A DNA stretch of 64,000 nt from Natrinema amylolyticum. Lineage in GTDB: Archaea > Halobacteriota > Halobacteria > Halobacteriales > Natrialbaceae. The DNA is taken from positions 806,001 through 870,000 of the forward strand of contig NZ_JAIWPJ010000001.1 of assembly GCF_020515625.1 (NCBI RefSeq). The letters are read 5' to 3'. The notes beneath the pieces were generated by a model. The model searched no databases. It was not told the origin of the DNA and was given only the letters and a program-made list of their open reading frames with translations. Every line of letters starts with the position of its first letter. The first letter of the stretch is position 1. Shown here in pieces: positions 9,933 to 17,212 of this stretch. A program made the position numbers and the translations under genes.

Positions 9933-10355
9933 TCAGGGTTTTTCGCGAACGGTGAGGACCGGAACCGGTGCGTTTCGAACGATTTCCTCGGCGACGCTGC
10001 CCGAGATCAGGTGGTCGAGCCCGGATCGGCCGGCCGTCCCGACGATGACCATATCGACCGGGTTCGTCTCCGCGAAGTCGACGATCTGTTCTTGGGGAAC
10101 GCCGTGGCGGATGTCCGTCGTGACGTCGACCCCCTCCCGGTCCGCCGCTTCCTTGGCGTGTTCGGCGGCCGACGCGGCCTCGTCCTCCGGATCGGACCGC
10201 AACCGATCCTGTTTCTCCGTAGCCTGCGGGCCGTCCTCGGAGACCGACAGGACGTGCAGTGTCGCGTCGAGCTCCCGCGCGAGTTCGACTCCGTGATCGG
10301 TCGCTCGGTTCGCGGCGTCGCTCCCGTCCGTCGCGAGCAGTAGATCCTGATACAT
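9933..10355 (-). CDS. Universal stress protein, UspA family
   Basis: A 140-residue single-domain UspA protein. It starts MYQDLLLATDGSD and carries the ATP-binding signature G-x2-G-x9-G-S as GTAGRSGLDHLISGSVAEEI, so it belongs to the nucleotide-binding class. Such proteins usually dimerise and respond to stress; the specific role is unknown. It stands alone, 240 bp from the BAT regulator start and 146 bp from the ccdA-like gene end, all on the same strand. Confidence 0.95.
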   Translation of the reverse strand: MYQDLLLATDGSDAANRATDHGVELARELDATLHVLSVSEDGPQATEKQDRLRSDPEDEAASAAEHAKEAADREGVDVTTDIRHGVPQEQIVDFAETNPVDMVIVGTAGRSGLDHLISGSVAEEIVRNAPVPVLTVREKP

Positions 10356-10501
10356 CTCTGTCTCCTATTCGGGAGACGGCGGGATAGGTTCCGGACCTGC
10401 CGTTGCCTGCCGAATACCGTTCGACGGTCGCTCGAACGGTGCCGATGCGAACGCATCCGTAATCTGGCGAACGTGACGTGCAAAGTGCCGATCAGATCCG
10501 A

Positions 10502-11182
10502 TCAGAACAGACCGAAGACGTCGAGGACGACGACCGCGAGATAGAGCTGGCCGAGTCCGGCGATAACCATGACGACACCCGCAACGCGTTTCAGGGCGCC
10601 AGTGTAGGCCGCGAGTTGACCGGCAGCGACCAGTCCCATCCCAGTCGCGACGGTCAGCGAGACCATGAGGACGACAAAGCTCCCGACGTACGCCCCGAGG
10701 AGGACCGCTGCCGAGGTCGCGGGTACCGAGAGCGCACGGCCGACGACGCCGAAAAACACCGGCGCGACGCAGCCGGCCGCCGCCAGCGCGTAGCCCACGC
10801 CGAAGATCGCGAAGCCGAGCACGCTCGAGCGGCGTTTGGGGAGCGCGATCGACGCCGACGGGGCGCGGTCGAAGACGATCAGGAGCCCGAACGCGATCAG
10901 GGCGAGTCCGACGACGACTTCGAACCACGTGATCTTCGACAGGGTCGAGTAGCCGACCCAGAACGTCGCGCCGAGCAACGCACCGAAGGTGACCAACACG
11001 CCGAGACCGGCGACCAGCCCCCGGCTCAGCGCGCCGCCGAGCGACGCGCGATCGCCGTCGGTTTGACTGGCGTAAAAGCCCACGTATCCCGGAAGGAGCG
11101 GATACGAACACGGCGAAAAGAAGGTCGCGATTCCCGAGGTAAGTCCGAACGCGATCGAGGTGGCGAGCATCGTGTCGACCAT
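10502..11182 (-). CDS. ccdA: CcdA/DsbD-like thiol-disulfide membrane transporter
   Basis: Integral membrane protein of 226 residues with about six hydrophobic segments. It carries two cysteine-proline motifs, FFSPCSYPLLPGY near residue 23 and AAGCVAPVFFG near residue 135, the redox pair of the CcdA/DsbD transmembrane domain. The family passes electrons from cytoplasmic thioredoxin to extracytoplasmic thiol proteins, often for cytochrome c or copper-site maturation. The start is the ATG at 11182, one base after the stop of the TlpA-like gene, so SCO, TlpA and CcdA form a tight operon and the TlpA protein is the likely partner. An ATG 24 bp upstream lies inside the preceding gene and is less likely. 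Confidence 0.92.
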   Translation of the reverse strand: MVDTMLATSIAFGLTSGIATFFSPCSYPLLPGYVGFYASQTDGDRASLGGALSRGLVAGLGVLVTFGALLGATFWVGYSTLSKITWFEVVVGLALIAFGLLIVFDRAPSASIALPKRRSSVLGFAIFGVGYALAAAGCVAPVFFGVVGRALSVPATSAAVLLGAYVGSFVVLMVSLTVATGMGLVAAGQLAAYTGALKRVAGVVMVIAGLGQLYLAVVVLDVFGLF

Positions 11183-11183
11183 G

Positions 11184-11738
11184 TCAGTCCCCGTCCTCGA
11201 GGGCACGTTCGATGCCGGCGACCAGTTCGTCCGCGGACTTCCGACCGCCCTCCGACCACTGAACGCGTCCGGAGGAGTCGATCGCGACGGCGTAGGGGAT
11301 ACCGCCGGCGAGATACTGGGCGCTCAGTTCCGCGGTCGGATCGATACCGAGCAGCCAGTCCCCGTCGTGGTCGGTCCACCAGTCGACGACTTCCGCTTTC
11401 GTGACAGAGCGCCCGACCGCTTCGTTCGTGACCGACATGAACAACACGTCGTCACCGATTCGATCGTTCGCCTCGACGAGGGCGGGCATCTGCTTGGAAC
11501 AGGGGCCACACCACGTTCCGAAGAAATCGATGAACGTCGCTCGGTCGGACGCCGGTACTCGGACCTCGCCGGCCTCGCTCCCCGGCGCGTCGATCGTCTC
11601 GACCATGAGCGGGTCGGCGGTCGGTTCCGATTCCTCCGTTCCGTCATCGAGCGACGGTGGCCCACGTATCGCGACCGCTCCTGCGGCTCCGATGACGCCC
11701 AGACTGCCGACCCCAGCGAGGACGTCCCGCCTTCGCAT
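11184..11738 (-). CDS. TlpA/ResA-like extracytoplasmic thioredoxin, Tat signal
   Basis: A 184-residue protein with an N-terminal MRRRDVLAGVG, a twin-arginine-like signal followed by a hydrophobic stretch, then a thioredoxin fold with active site WCGPC (Cys77, Cys80) and a cis-Pro segment GGIPYAVAID. It probably reduces disulfides outside the membrane, re-reduced by the downstream CcdA-like protein. Its ATG abuts the TAG stop of the SCO gene, and it is followed by ccdA after one base, so co-translation is likely. Substrates may be the SCO protein next door or cytochrome/copper sites; that is inferred from context. Confidence 0.93.
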   Translation of the reverse strand: MRRRDVLAGVGSLGVIGAAGAVAIRGPPSLDDGTEESEPTADPLMVETIDAPGSEAGEVRVPASDRATFIDFFGTWCGPCSKQMPALVEANDRIGDDVLFMSVTNEAVGRSVTKAEVVDWWTDHDGDWLLGIDPTAELSAQYLAGGIPYAVAIDSSGRVQWSEGGRKSADELVAGIERALEDGD

Positions 11739-12437
11739 CTATGCCGTCACCACCGTTTCAAAGTCGTCGACGATCTCCGACGGCTTCCTGCTCGTCGCCT
11801 TCGGATAAACACGCTCGACGACCCCCTGCTCGTTGATGAGGAAGATGTAGGGGAAGTGTGGGAACGAGTACTCGAGTTTCTCGTAGTCATTGTCGTGTCG
11901 CTTCTCGAGCGGTAGTCCGAAATCGTCGGTGACGATCGCTTTGGCGTCCTCGTACTGCTCCGGTCGCAGGAAGTGCCAGTTCCCGGCGTCGAGGTCGATA
12001 CTCCGTTCGTTGGCGTACGTTCGGAGTTCCGATTCGGTGTCCCGTTCGGGATCGAACGTCATCGCGAGAAACGCGGCGTCGTCACCGTACCCCTCCTGGG
12101 CCGCGACCTCCTGTGCGCGTCGGAGCCGAAGGATCAACTGGGGACACATTCCGTCGGGGCACATCGTATAGAAGACAGTCAGTAGAACGGTCCGGTCGCC
12201 CTCGAACTGGTCAGTCGAAACGGTTTCGTCGGCGAGCGGATCGGGCACACTGACCGAGGGAAATTCGTCGCCGTAACTCGGATGTGAAGCCTCGCTCAGG
12301 TCCTGCTCCGGCGGGCCGAGAACGGCGTCGGGATGGCCCGCGTTCTCTCCGTTACCGCCGAGCGCCCCGCCGAGACAGCCGGCAACGCTGGTAAGTCCTG
12401 CAATTCCGGCTGCGCCGAGGTATGTCCGCCGGTCCAT
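11739..12437 (-). CDS. SCO1/SenC/PrrC-family copper protein, lipoprotein
   Basis: Copper-binding thioredoxin-fold protein expected to help metallate the CuA site of haem-copper oxidase. It starts MDRRTYLGAAGIAG with the lipobox-like VAGC at Cys21, so it is Tat-exported and lipid-anchored. The metal motif is CPDGMC (Cys93, Cys98), which has one residue more between the cysteines than the classical SCO CPDxC; the partner His is visible in SFPHFPYIFLIN. First gene of the SCO-TlpA-CcdA operon, and divergent from the P19-like lipoprotein gene across 129 bp that must contain both promoters. Confidence 0.92.
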   Translation of the reverse strand: MDRRTYLGAAGIAGLTSVAGCLGGALGGNGENAGHPDAVLGPPEQDLSEASHPSYGDEFPSVSVPDPLADETVSTDQFEGDRTVLLTVFYTMCPDGMCPQLILRLRRAQEVAAQEGYGDDAAFLAMTFDPERDTESELRTYANERSIDLDAGNWHFLRPEQYEDAKAIVTDDFGLPLEKRHDNDYEKLEYSFPHFPYIFLINEQGVVERVYPKATSRKPSEIVDDFETVVTA

Positions 12438-12566
12438 AAGTGAACCCTAGGACGGACCGATGAAAGGTTCGTTGGTTCGGTTGCCGAAGATCCGAACGAG
12501 CCGTCTGTGACCCGTTCGACCGACGAACCAACAGGCGTTTTGTCGCCGGAGTCCAAGCATTGTCCA

Positions 12567-13715
12567 ATGAATCGCCGGCGTTTCCTCCGCGGAACAGCGA
12601 CGATCGGAGCCGTCGGGACCGTCGGCACGGCCGGCTGTCTCGAGCGACTCGGGTTCGAAGAAGAGTCCGCGTGGGCGAACCCCCCGCTCGTCGAGAACCG
12701 CCCCGACGCCGTCTACCTCCCGGCCTCGCGCGAGGAGATGGCGACCTACGGGATGGCGGCCGACGGCGACTACGCCGCCGCGCTCTCCTATACCTTTCCG
12801 CACCGGTTCTGGACCGTCGAGGCCACCAGCGACGGGAAACAGCTCGTCGAGGTCGACACCGACGACAGCCACCACCTCATGGTCACCGTCTGGGACCGAG
12901 AGACCCACACCGTCCTTCCGGTGGACATGCGACTCGAGGTCCTGCAAGACGGCTCGCCAGTCGACGCGGGCGTCTCCTCGCCGTGGCCGATGCTCTCCCA
13001 GCGGATGGGCTTTCACTACGGCGACAACGTCCGGTTGCCGGGCGAAGGCGAGTACACGGTCCGCGTCCGGGCCGGTCCCGTCTCCCTCGAGCGAACCGGC
13101 GCGTTCGAGGGACGGTTTGAATCGGCAGGCTCGCTCGAGATCGACTTCGAGTACGTCCGATCGGACATCAACGGTCTCTCCTTCGAGACGCTCGACGAGG
13201 ATAAGTGGGGGAGCCGTGACGCCTTGTCGGTGATGCAACACGGCGAGGGCAGCAGCGGCCACGACGGTGATCACGGTGGGGGCAGTGACGGACACGACGG
13301 TGACCTCGGGCCGCCACCGACGGGACAGGGGCCGCCGGTCGCGGACATTCCGGGAGAGTCGCTCGGAACCGAGCGCAGCGGCGACGCGGCGATCACCGTG
13401 TTCGCGACCGACGCCGACCGGTTCACTGACGACGGCTCGTATCTGGCAATCTGTCCCAGAACGCCGTACAACGGCATCATCCTCCCGCTGACGTCCCTGT
13501 CCGTCGCCGTCGAACGCGACGGTGACGTCGTCCGGGAGGGGGCCCTCGCGGAAACGCTCGACGGGGCGTTCGGACATCATTACGGACTCGAGATCGACGA
13601 GCTCGCGGCGGGCGATCGCGTGACGGTCACCGTCGATTCGCCCCCGCAGGTGTCCCGTCACGATGGCTACGAGACGGCGTTTTTCGAGTTCGACGACGTC
13701 ACGTACACGGTCTAG
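12567..13715 (+). CDS. P19/Tp34-like metal-binding lipoprotein (DUF7350-type)
   Basis: A 382-residue exported protein. The start is the ATG of MNRRRFLRG, which gives a Tat motif and a lipobox TAGC at about Cys22; the 20 codons upstream look non-coding. Residues about 85-190 resemble the P19/Tp34 periplasmic iron/copper protein fold, with DDSHHLMVTV, MRLEVL and GFHYGDNVRLPG holding the His/Met ligands of that family. A His/Gly/Asp-rich linker follows at about 230-260, then a second beta domain. Divergent from the SCO-TlpA-CcdA operon, so a shared metal/redox function is likely. Haloarchaeal copies are annotated as iron-transport-associated; copper is equally possible here. Confidence 0.75.
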   Translation: MNRRRFLRGTATIGAVGTVGTAGCLERLGFEEESAWANPPLVENRPDAVYLPASREEMATYGMAADGDYAAALSYTFPHRFWTVEATSDGKQLVEVDTDDSHHLMVTVWDRETHTVLPVDMRLEVLQDGSPVDAGVSSPWPMLSQRMGFHYGDNVRLPGEGEYTVRVRAGPVSLERTGAFEGRFESAGSLEIDFEYVRSDINGLSFETLDEDKWGSRDALSVMQHGEGSSGHDGDHGGGSDGHDGDLGPPPTGQGPPVADIPGESLGTERSGDAAITVFATDADRFTDDGSYLAICPRTPYNGIILPLTSLSVAVERDGDVVREGALAETLDGAFGHHYGLEIDELAAGDRVTVTVDSPPQVSRHDGYETAFFEFDDVTYTV

Positions 13716-14183
13716 TCGTCGGCGACGCCGTGCAGTCCGAGGCCGATAGCCGAATCGGTAGTCGAGTCGAGACCCGTCTCTCCACTTCGGGTGCTGGACC
13801 GTTCGATCGTTTGCTCTCGCTGGTGTACACTACTGCTTCGACGGTACCGCTCGAGGACGTCGATGATACCACTCGAAGGTGCAATCGGTCAGTCGGCCGC
13901 TACTGGGGAGCAAGTGCCGGCGTGGAATCGCGTCTGCGGATCGAATCCGGGCCAATCGGACGGATTCGTCTCTGCGTTCAGGCCGGAAATAGCGGCTTTC
14001 GGATCGCCAACGGCAGCCAAACGGGATCGAACCGGCGGACGAACAGCCGACGGGAACACCGAACCCGCCTCGGTCGTTTCGCGGCGTAAATCGGATGCTA
14101 TAGCGATCGAACGATCGGAAGGGGGCGACGGCGATTCCGTACGGCTTCGATAACTATCGGGGACCATCGAATACGCTCGAGTG
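13716..14183. other. Intergenic, no gene seen (468 bp)
   Basis: Open frames here are Arg/Ser/Pro-rich and lack start context. The end of the interval has GATAACTAT at about 14150, a possible TATA element for the small zinc-ribbon gene at 14184. Confidence 0.4.
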
Positions 14184-14360
14184 ATGTCTCGCACAGGTCA
14201 CGCAGATATGGATGTCGGCTGCCCGGAGTGTGATACGACGGTCAGCGCCACCGTTCCGCCAGGACCGGGGATCCACCCCGAGAGCGATTCGAACCCGCTA
14301 CTGGGGAAGGAAACCCGGTGCCGGAACTGCGGTCACGAACTCGAACTCTATTACTACTGA
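14184..14360 (+). CDS. Small zinc-ribbon protein, 58 residues
   Basis: Short frame starting MSRTGHADMD, with two zinc pairs CPEC (residues 13-16) and CRNCG (46-50), ending HELELYYY. Such four-cysteine ribbons are common among haloarchaeal micro-proteins; function is unknown. GATAACTAT about 30 bp upstream may be its TATA box, and a GTG precedes the ATG directly. A hairpin with 8-bp arms follows at 14383-14402. The zinc pairs and acidic composition set it apart from the surrounding non-coding frames. It lies just left of the replication origin. Confidence 0.7.
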   Translation: MSRTGHADMDVGCPECDTTVSATVPPGPGIHPESDSNPLLGKETRCRNCGHELELYYY

Positions 14361-14382
14361 ACCCGACTGTCACTCCGGGATC

Positions 14383-14402
14383 GGCCAGTCCGTCGACTGG
14401 CC
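14383..14402 (+). terminator. Hairpin after the zinc-ribbon gene
   Basis: GGCCAGTC, a 4-nt loop, GACTGGCC: a perfect 8-bp stem 22 bp past the stop codon. There is no long T-run after it, so termination is a suggestion. Confidence 0.4.
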
Positions 14403-14431
14403 GACTGCGCGATATTCGATCATCGAACGCC

Positions 14432-14513
14432 GAGTGACGGTCGTGGACTGAGGAACGTGAGTGACGCTCGAGCGCTGAGTGATACGTCCCCGAGTGACGG
14501 CCCCAGAGTGGCG
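14432..14513. repeat. Five degenerate GAGTGACG repeats beside the origin
   Basis: GAGTGACG at 14432, 14459 and 14492, with variants GAGTGATA at 14477 and GAGTGGCG at 14506. Spacing is irregular (14-27 bp). No function known. Confidence 0.35.
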
Positions 14514-14581
14514 GAGTTCCGGAACGGACGTGAACGTCGCTTCATCGTGGGACCGCACGCATCGGAGCACAGTCGGACCCC

Positions 14582-14602
14582 CACACCGAGTTTCCGGTGA
14601 AA
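14582..14602 (+). repeat. ORB-like box 1
   Basis: CACACCGAGTTTCCGGTGAA; one mismatch (A for T) from the consensus in this orientation. Confidence 0.8.
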
Positions 14603-14645
14603 GTCGTCGACGAGAGAAACGCGTTGTGAGGATCGAGACGGGGAG

Positions 14646-14666
14646 ACACACCGTGTTTCCGGTGAA
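14646..14666 (+). repeat. ORB-like box 2
   Basis: ACACACCGTGTTTCCGGTGA; full consensus core. Confidence 0.85.
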
Positions 14667-14770
14667 TCACAACGGAATCAGCGGTCGACGGACCGGTCGA
14701 TCGGTCGGCTTTCGGTGACGCCGAACGGTTTCGGTAGCCGAGCCAGCAGCGATCAAAGCCGAATCGAGTC

Positions 14771-14792
14771 CACACACCGGGTTTCCGGTGAA
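14771..14792 (+). repeat. ORB-like box 3
   Basis: CACACACCGGGTTTCCGGTG; one mismatch in the core (G for T). Confidence 0.82.
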
Positions 14793-14875
14793 TTTGCTGT
14801 CCGACGTCGGCTGCAGAATACCGGAATCGAATCGGTCGATGAGAGATAAGTAACTGAATCGCCCTGAATCCCACC

Positions 14876-14896
14876 CACACCGTGTTTCCGGTGAAA
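14876..14896 (+). repeat. ORB-like box 4
   Basis: CACACCGTGTTTCCGGTGAA; full consensus. Confidence 0.85.
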
Positions 14897-15168
14897 TATC
14901 CCGGAGTCGTCGAACGATGACGGCCGAAGGTGACGACTCGAGAAATACGCGGGGGGATGAGACGGAGCGCGAGACACGAGAACGAATGCGAAACGAAACT
15001 CCGTACTGACGGCGGTCGAATTTCCGACGGCGCTCGAACTCCTCACGGCGATCGGACTGCTATGCTCGGACGAGTCAGCAGATCGGACTCGATGGATCAG
15101 ACTTGACGGATCGAACTCGACAGATCGAACGCGAGTGATTGCTCAGAGACACGGAGTACTCACTCGGA

Positions 15169-15190
15169 CACACACCGTGTTTCCGGTGGA
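15169..15190 (+). repeat. ORB-like box 5, nearest to the AT-rich element on the left
   Basis: CACACACCGTGTTTCCGGTG followed by GA; full core, isolated from box 4 by about 270 bp and lying about 55 bp left of the AT-rich stretch. Confidence 0.85.
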
Positions 15191-15244
15191 AGCGTTCGAG
15201 GAGGGGTCCCACTGCGGCCGAGTACACGATGACGTCTGCTATCC

Positions 15245-15345
15245 TACTCGGTTGATAGCTATCTGTTATAGATACACATAAGTAGTAGATATGAGTAGAG
15301 TCCACTAAGTGAATCAGAATATAGTTCTATAGGGATCAGATAGAG
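15245..15345. other. AT-rich putative duplex-unwinding element
   Basis: A stretch unusually rich in A/T for this genome (for example GATAGCTATCTGTTATAGAT and GAATATAGTTCTATAGGGAT), lying exactly between the left and right facing ORB arrays. No reading frame or TATA-gene pairing explains it. Confidence 0.75.
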
Positions 15346-15486
15346 GTGGCACTCGATACGGCCCTGACCGTTGTCGTCAGTGTCGGTCATCGATATCGGT
15401 CTCTGGCGACGCTATTCCCATGTCCGTCTGGCTTCCGACGACTACAACCTACGTTTCGACTGGAACGCATTTACTCTCTCACCCCG

Positions 15487-15508
15487 TTTCACCGGAAACA
15501 CGGTGTGT
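15487..15508 (-). repeat. ORB-like box 6, inverted orientation
   Basis: TTTCACCGGAAACACGGTGT on the plus strand, the exact reverse complement of boxes 2, 4 and 5. Confidence 0.85.
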
Positions 15509-15659
15509 GTTCGCGTCCGATCGATTCTCGAGACGTCCCGGTGAACGGAACTGCTCGAGTCCTCGCCCCGAATCGGTATCTCCCTTGTATACTCGCTACA
15601 GGCAGTCTCCGTCACCTCCCGTTTTCCGCTCGAGTCTCCGACGCCAAACGGAAGGGCTA

Positions 15660-15680
15660 TTTCACCGGAAACACGGTGTT
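15660..15680 (-). repeat. ORB-like box 7, immediately upstream of orc start
   Basis: TTTCACCGGAAACACGGTGT ends six bases before the orc ATG at 15686 and overlaps the space between a TATA-like GGCTATTT and the start codon, so bound Orc would cover its own promoter. Confidence 0.85.
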
Positions 15681-15685
15681 CGACT

Positions 15686-16891
15686 ATGTCGAGTTCCGGC
15701 GACGACCTGTTCACGCGCGACGACCCGATCTTCGAGAACAAGGAACTCCTCGAGATCAATCATCTCCCGGCGGAGGGCCGGATCGTCGGTCGGGACGACG
15801 AGATTTCGGAGCTCGCGAACGCCGTGAATCCGGCAATTTTCGGGCAGAGTCCGAGCAATCTCCTCATTTACGGGAAAACGGGGACGGGCAAGTCCCTCTG
15901 TGCTAAGTACATCTCGGAACGGGCCGTCCGGGTCGCGGGGGACGAGGACGTCACCTCCGCGTTCGCCTACGTGGACTGCGCACAGGATAACACGGAGACC
16001 CAGGCGGTCCAGACGATCGCCCACTCGCTGAACGAACCGGCGATCACCGACGTCCGGATCCCGGACAAGGGGCTCAGCACCTCGACGTACTATAAGCGCC
16101 TCTGGACGGTGCTCGACTCCCAGTACGACGTCGTCCTCGTGATCCTCGACGAGGTCGACAAGCTCGACGACGACGACATTCTCATGCAACTCTCGCGTGC
16201 GGGCGAGGCCGGCAAACTCGAGTCGTGCAAGATCGGCGTGATCGGAATCAGTAACAAGATCAAGTACAAGGACCGCTTGGACGAGCGGGTCAAGTCCAGT
16301 CTCTGCGAGCGGGAGTTCGTCTTTCCGCCCTACGACGCGAACCAGCTCCGAAACATCATGCAGGCCCGCAGCGACGCGTTCAAGGACGGCGTCCTCGAGC
16401 CCTCAGTTATCCCGCGAGCCGCGGCGCTGGCCGCCCGCGAACACGGCGACGCGCGGAAGGCGATCGATATCCTCCGATACGCCGGCGAGATCGCCCAGTC
16501 GAAGGGCAGCGAGACGGTTCGCGAAGAGTTCGTCGTTCAGGCGCGCGAGCGGGCCGAAACCGATCGGTTTCGAGAACTCATCCGCGGGTCGACGCCCCAC
16601 TCGCGATACGTCCTGCAGGCGCTCGCCGTCCTCTCGCTCAATACGGCCGACGAGGACGGGTTCAGGACGACGAAGATCTACGACGTCTACGAGGAAATCT
16701 GTCGACAGGAGAGCTCCGAACCGCTCTCGCTGCGACGAGTCCGCGACCTGTTGAAAGAACACGCCTTCCTCGATATCTTAGAGCAGACCCGCCGGAGCGG
16801 CGGGAGCGCGGAGGGAAGCTACACCGAACATCAGTTGCTCGAGGATCCGGACGTCGTCCGGACGGTGCTCGTCGAGACCGACGAGTCGTAG
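15686..16891 (+). CDS. orc: Orc1/Cdc6 replication initiator
   Basis: Cell-cycle AAA+ initiator that binds ORB sites and opens the origin. 401 residues: Walker A GKTGTGKS near residue 73, Walker B VVLVILDEVDKLDDD near 150, sensor 1 in GVIGISNKI, sensor 2 region with AAREHGDARKAIDILRYAGE near 255, and a C-terminal winged helix (about 295-395; TKIYDVYEEICRQ, LSLRRVRDLLKEHAFLDI). Full length for the family. The start is fixed by the short MSSSGDDLFTRDDPIF leader typical of haloarchaeal paralogues. It is flanked by ORB boxes at 15660 and 16968. The genome should contain other paralogues; this looks like one of the non-orc1-1 types, but I cannot assign the subfamily by eye. Confidence 0.96.
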   Translation: MSSSGDDLFTRDDPIFENKELLEINHLPAEGRIVGRDDEISELANAVNPAIFGQSPSNLLIYGKTGTGKSLCAKYISERAVRVAGDEDVTSAFAYVDCAQDNTETQAVQTIAHSLNEPAITDVRIPDKGLSTSTYYKRLWTVLDSQYDVVLVILDEVDKLDDDDILMQLSRAGEAGKLESCKIGVIGISNKIKYKDRLDERVKSSLCEREFVFPPYDANQLRNIMQARSDAFKDGVLEPSVIPRAAALAAREHGDARKAIDILRYAGEIAQSKGSETVREEFVVQARERAETDRFRELIRGSTPHSRYVLQALAVLSLNTADEDGFRTTKIYDVYEEICRQESSEPLSLRRVRDLLKEHAFLDILEQTRRSGGSAEGSYTEHQLLEDPDVVRTVLVETDES

Positions 16892-16967
16892 CGTGTGCCA
16901 GCGCTGACAGCGGACCGGACGGGTGCGGACGAGCAATCAGCACGCATTAGCCGGCAGCGCGCCGACA

Positions 16968-16988
16968 TTTCACCGGAAACACGGTGTC
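16968..16988 (-). repeat. ORB-like box 8, downstream of orc
   Basis: TTTCACCGGAAACACGGTGT, full consensus in the same orientation as boxes 6 and 7, 76 bp after the orc stop. Confidence 0.85.
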
Positions 16989-17040
16989 CCCGTTCGACGC
17001 GCGTCGGAGTCACCGACTCGGTCCGGTGCGCGCTCGGCGA

Positions 17041-17212
17041 CCGACGCACTCAGCAATCGCCAGGTCCGGCAATCGACATACCCAGCAACCGACGCGTTCA
17101 GCAACCGCTAGACCCGGCAACCGACGCGTTCAGCAACCGCTAGACCCGGCAACCGACGCGTTCAGCAACCGCTAGACCCGGCAACCGACGCGCTCAGCGA
17201 CCGCTCTCCCAG
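17041..17212 (+). repeat. 32-bp tandem repeat array downstream of orc
   Basis: Units beginning CCGACGCGTTCAGCAACCGC start at 17089, 17121, 17153 and 17185, exactly 32 bp apart. The last is degenerate and runs into the end of the M24 peptidase gene; a diverged copy starts at 17041. Each unit is itself two related 16-bp halves (CGACGCGTTCAGCAAC and CGCTAGACCCGGCAAC). It fills most of the 305-bp gap between orc and the peptidase gene. There are no spacers, so this is not CRISPR. Confidence 0.8.

Larger units (their letters stand above)
14582..16988. other. oriC: Replication origin region (oriC) with ORB-like boxes, AT-rich element and orc1/cdc6
   Basis: Eight copies of a box with core CACCGTGTTTCCGGTG occur here: five in one orientation (14582-15190), then an AT-rich segment (about 15245-15345), then three in the opposite orientation (15487-16988), with an orc1/cdc6 gene between the last two. 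Facing arrays of origin recognition boxes around a duplex-unwinding element beside an initiator gene are the established layout of haloarchaeal origins. The box has the imperfect dyad CACCG/CGGTG. Which of the several origin types this is cannot be decided from the window alone; I see no long G-string next to the boxes. Confidence 0.9.

Noticed and set aside
12447-13661. 404-residue minus-strand frame opposite the P19-like gene
   Set aside because: Shadow; no signal peptide or domain, and the plus-strand gene has a Tat lipobox and metal motifs.
14582-16988. Regularly recurring 20-bp box as a possible CRISPR array
   Set aside because: Spacing varies from 64 bp to over 1 kb, orientation flips across an AT-rich centre, and an initiator gene is present: these are origin boxes.
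17041-17212. 32-bp repeats as a CRISPR array
   Set aside because: Units are directly adjacent with no spacers.
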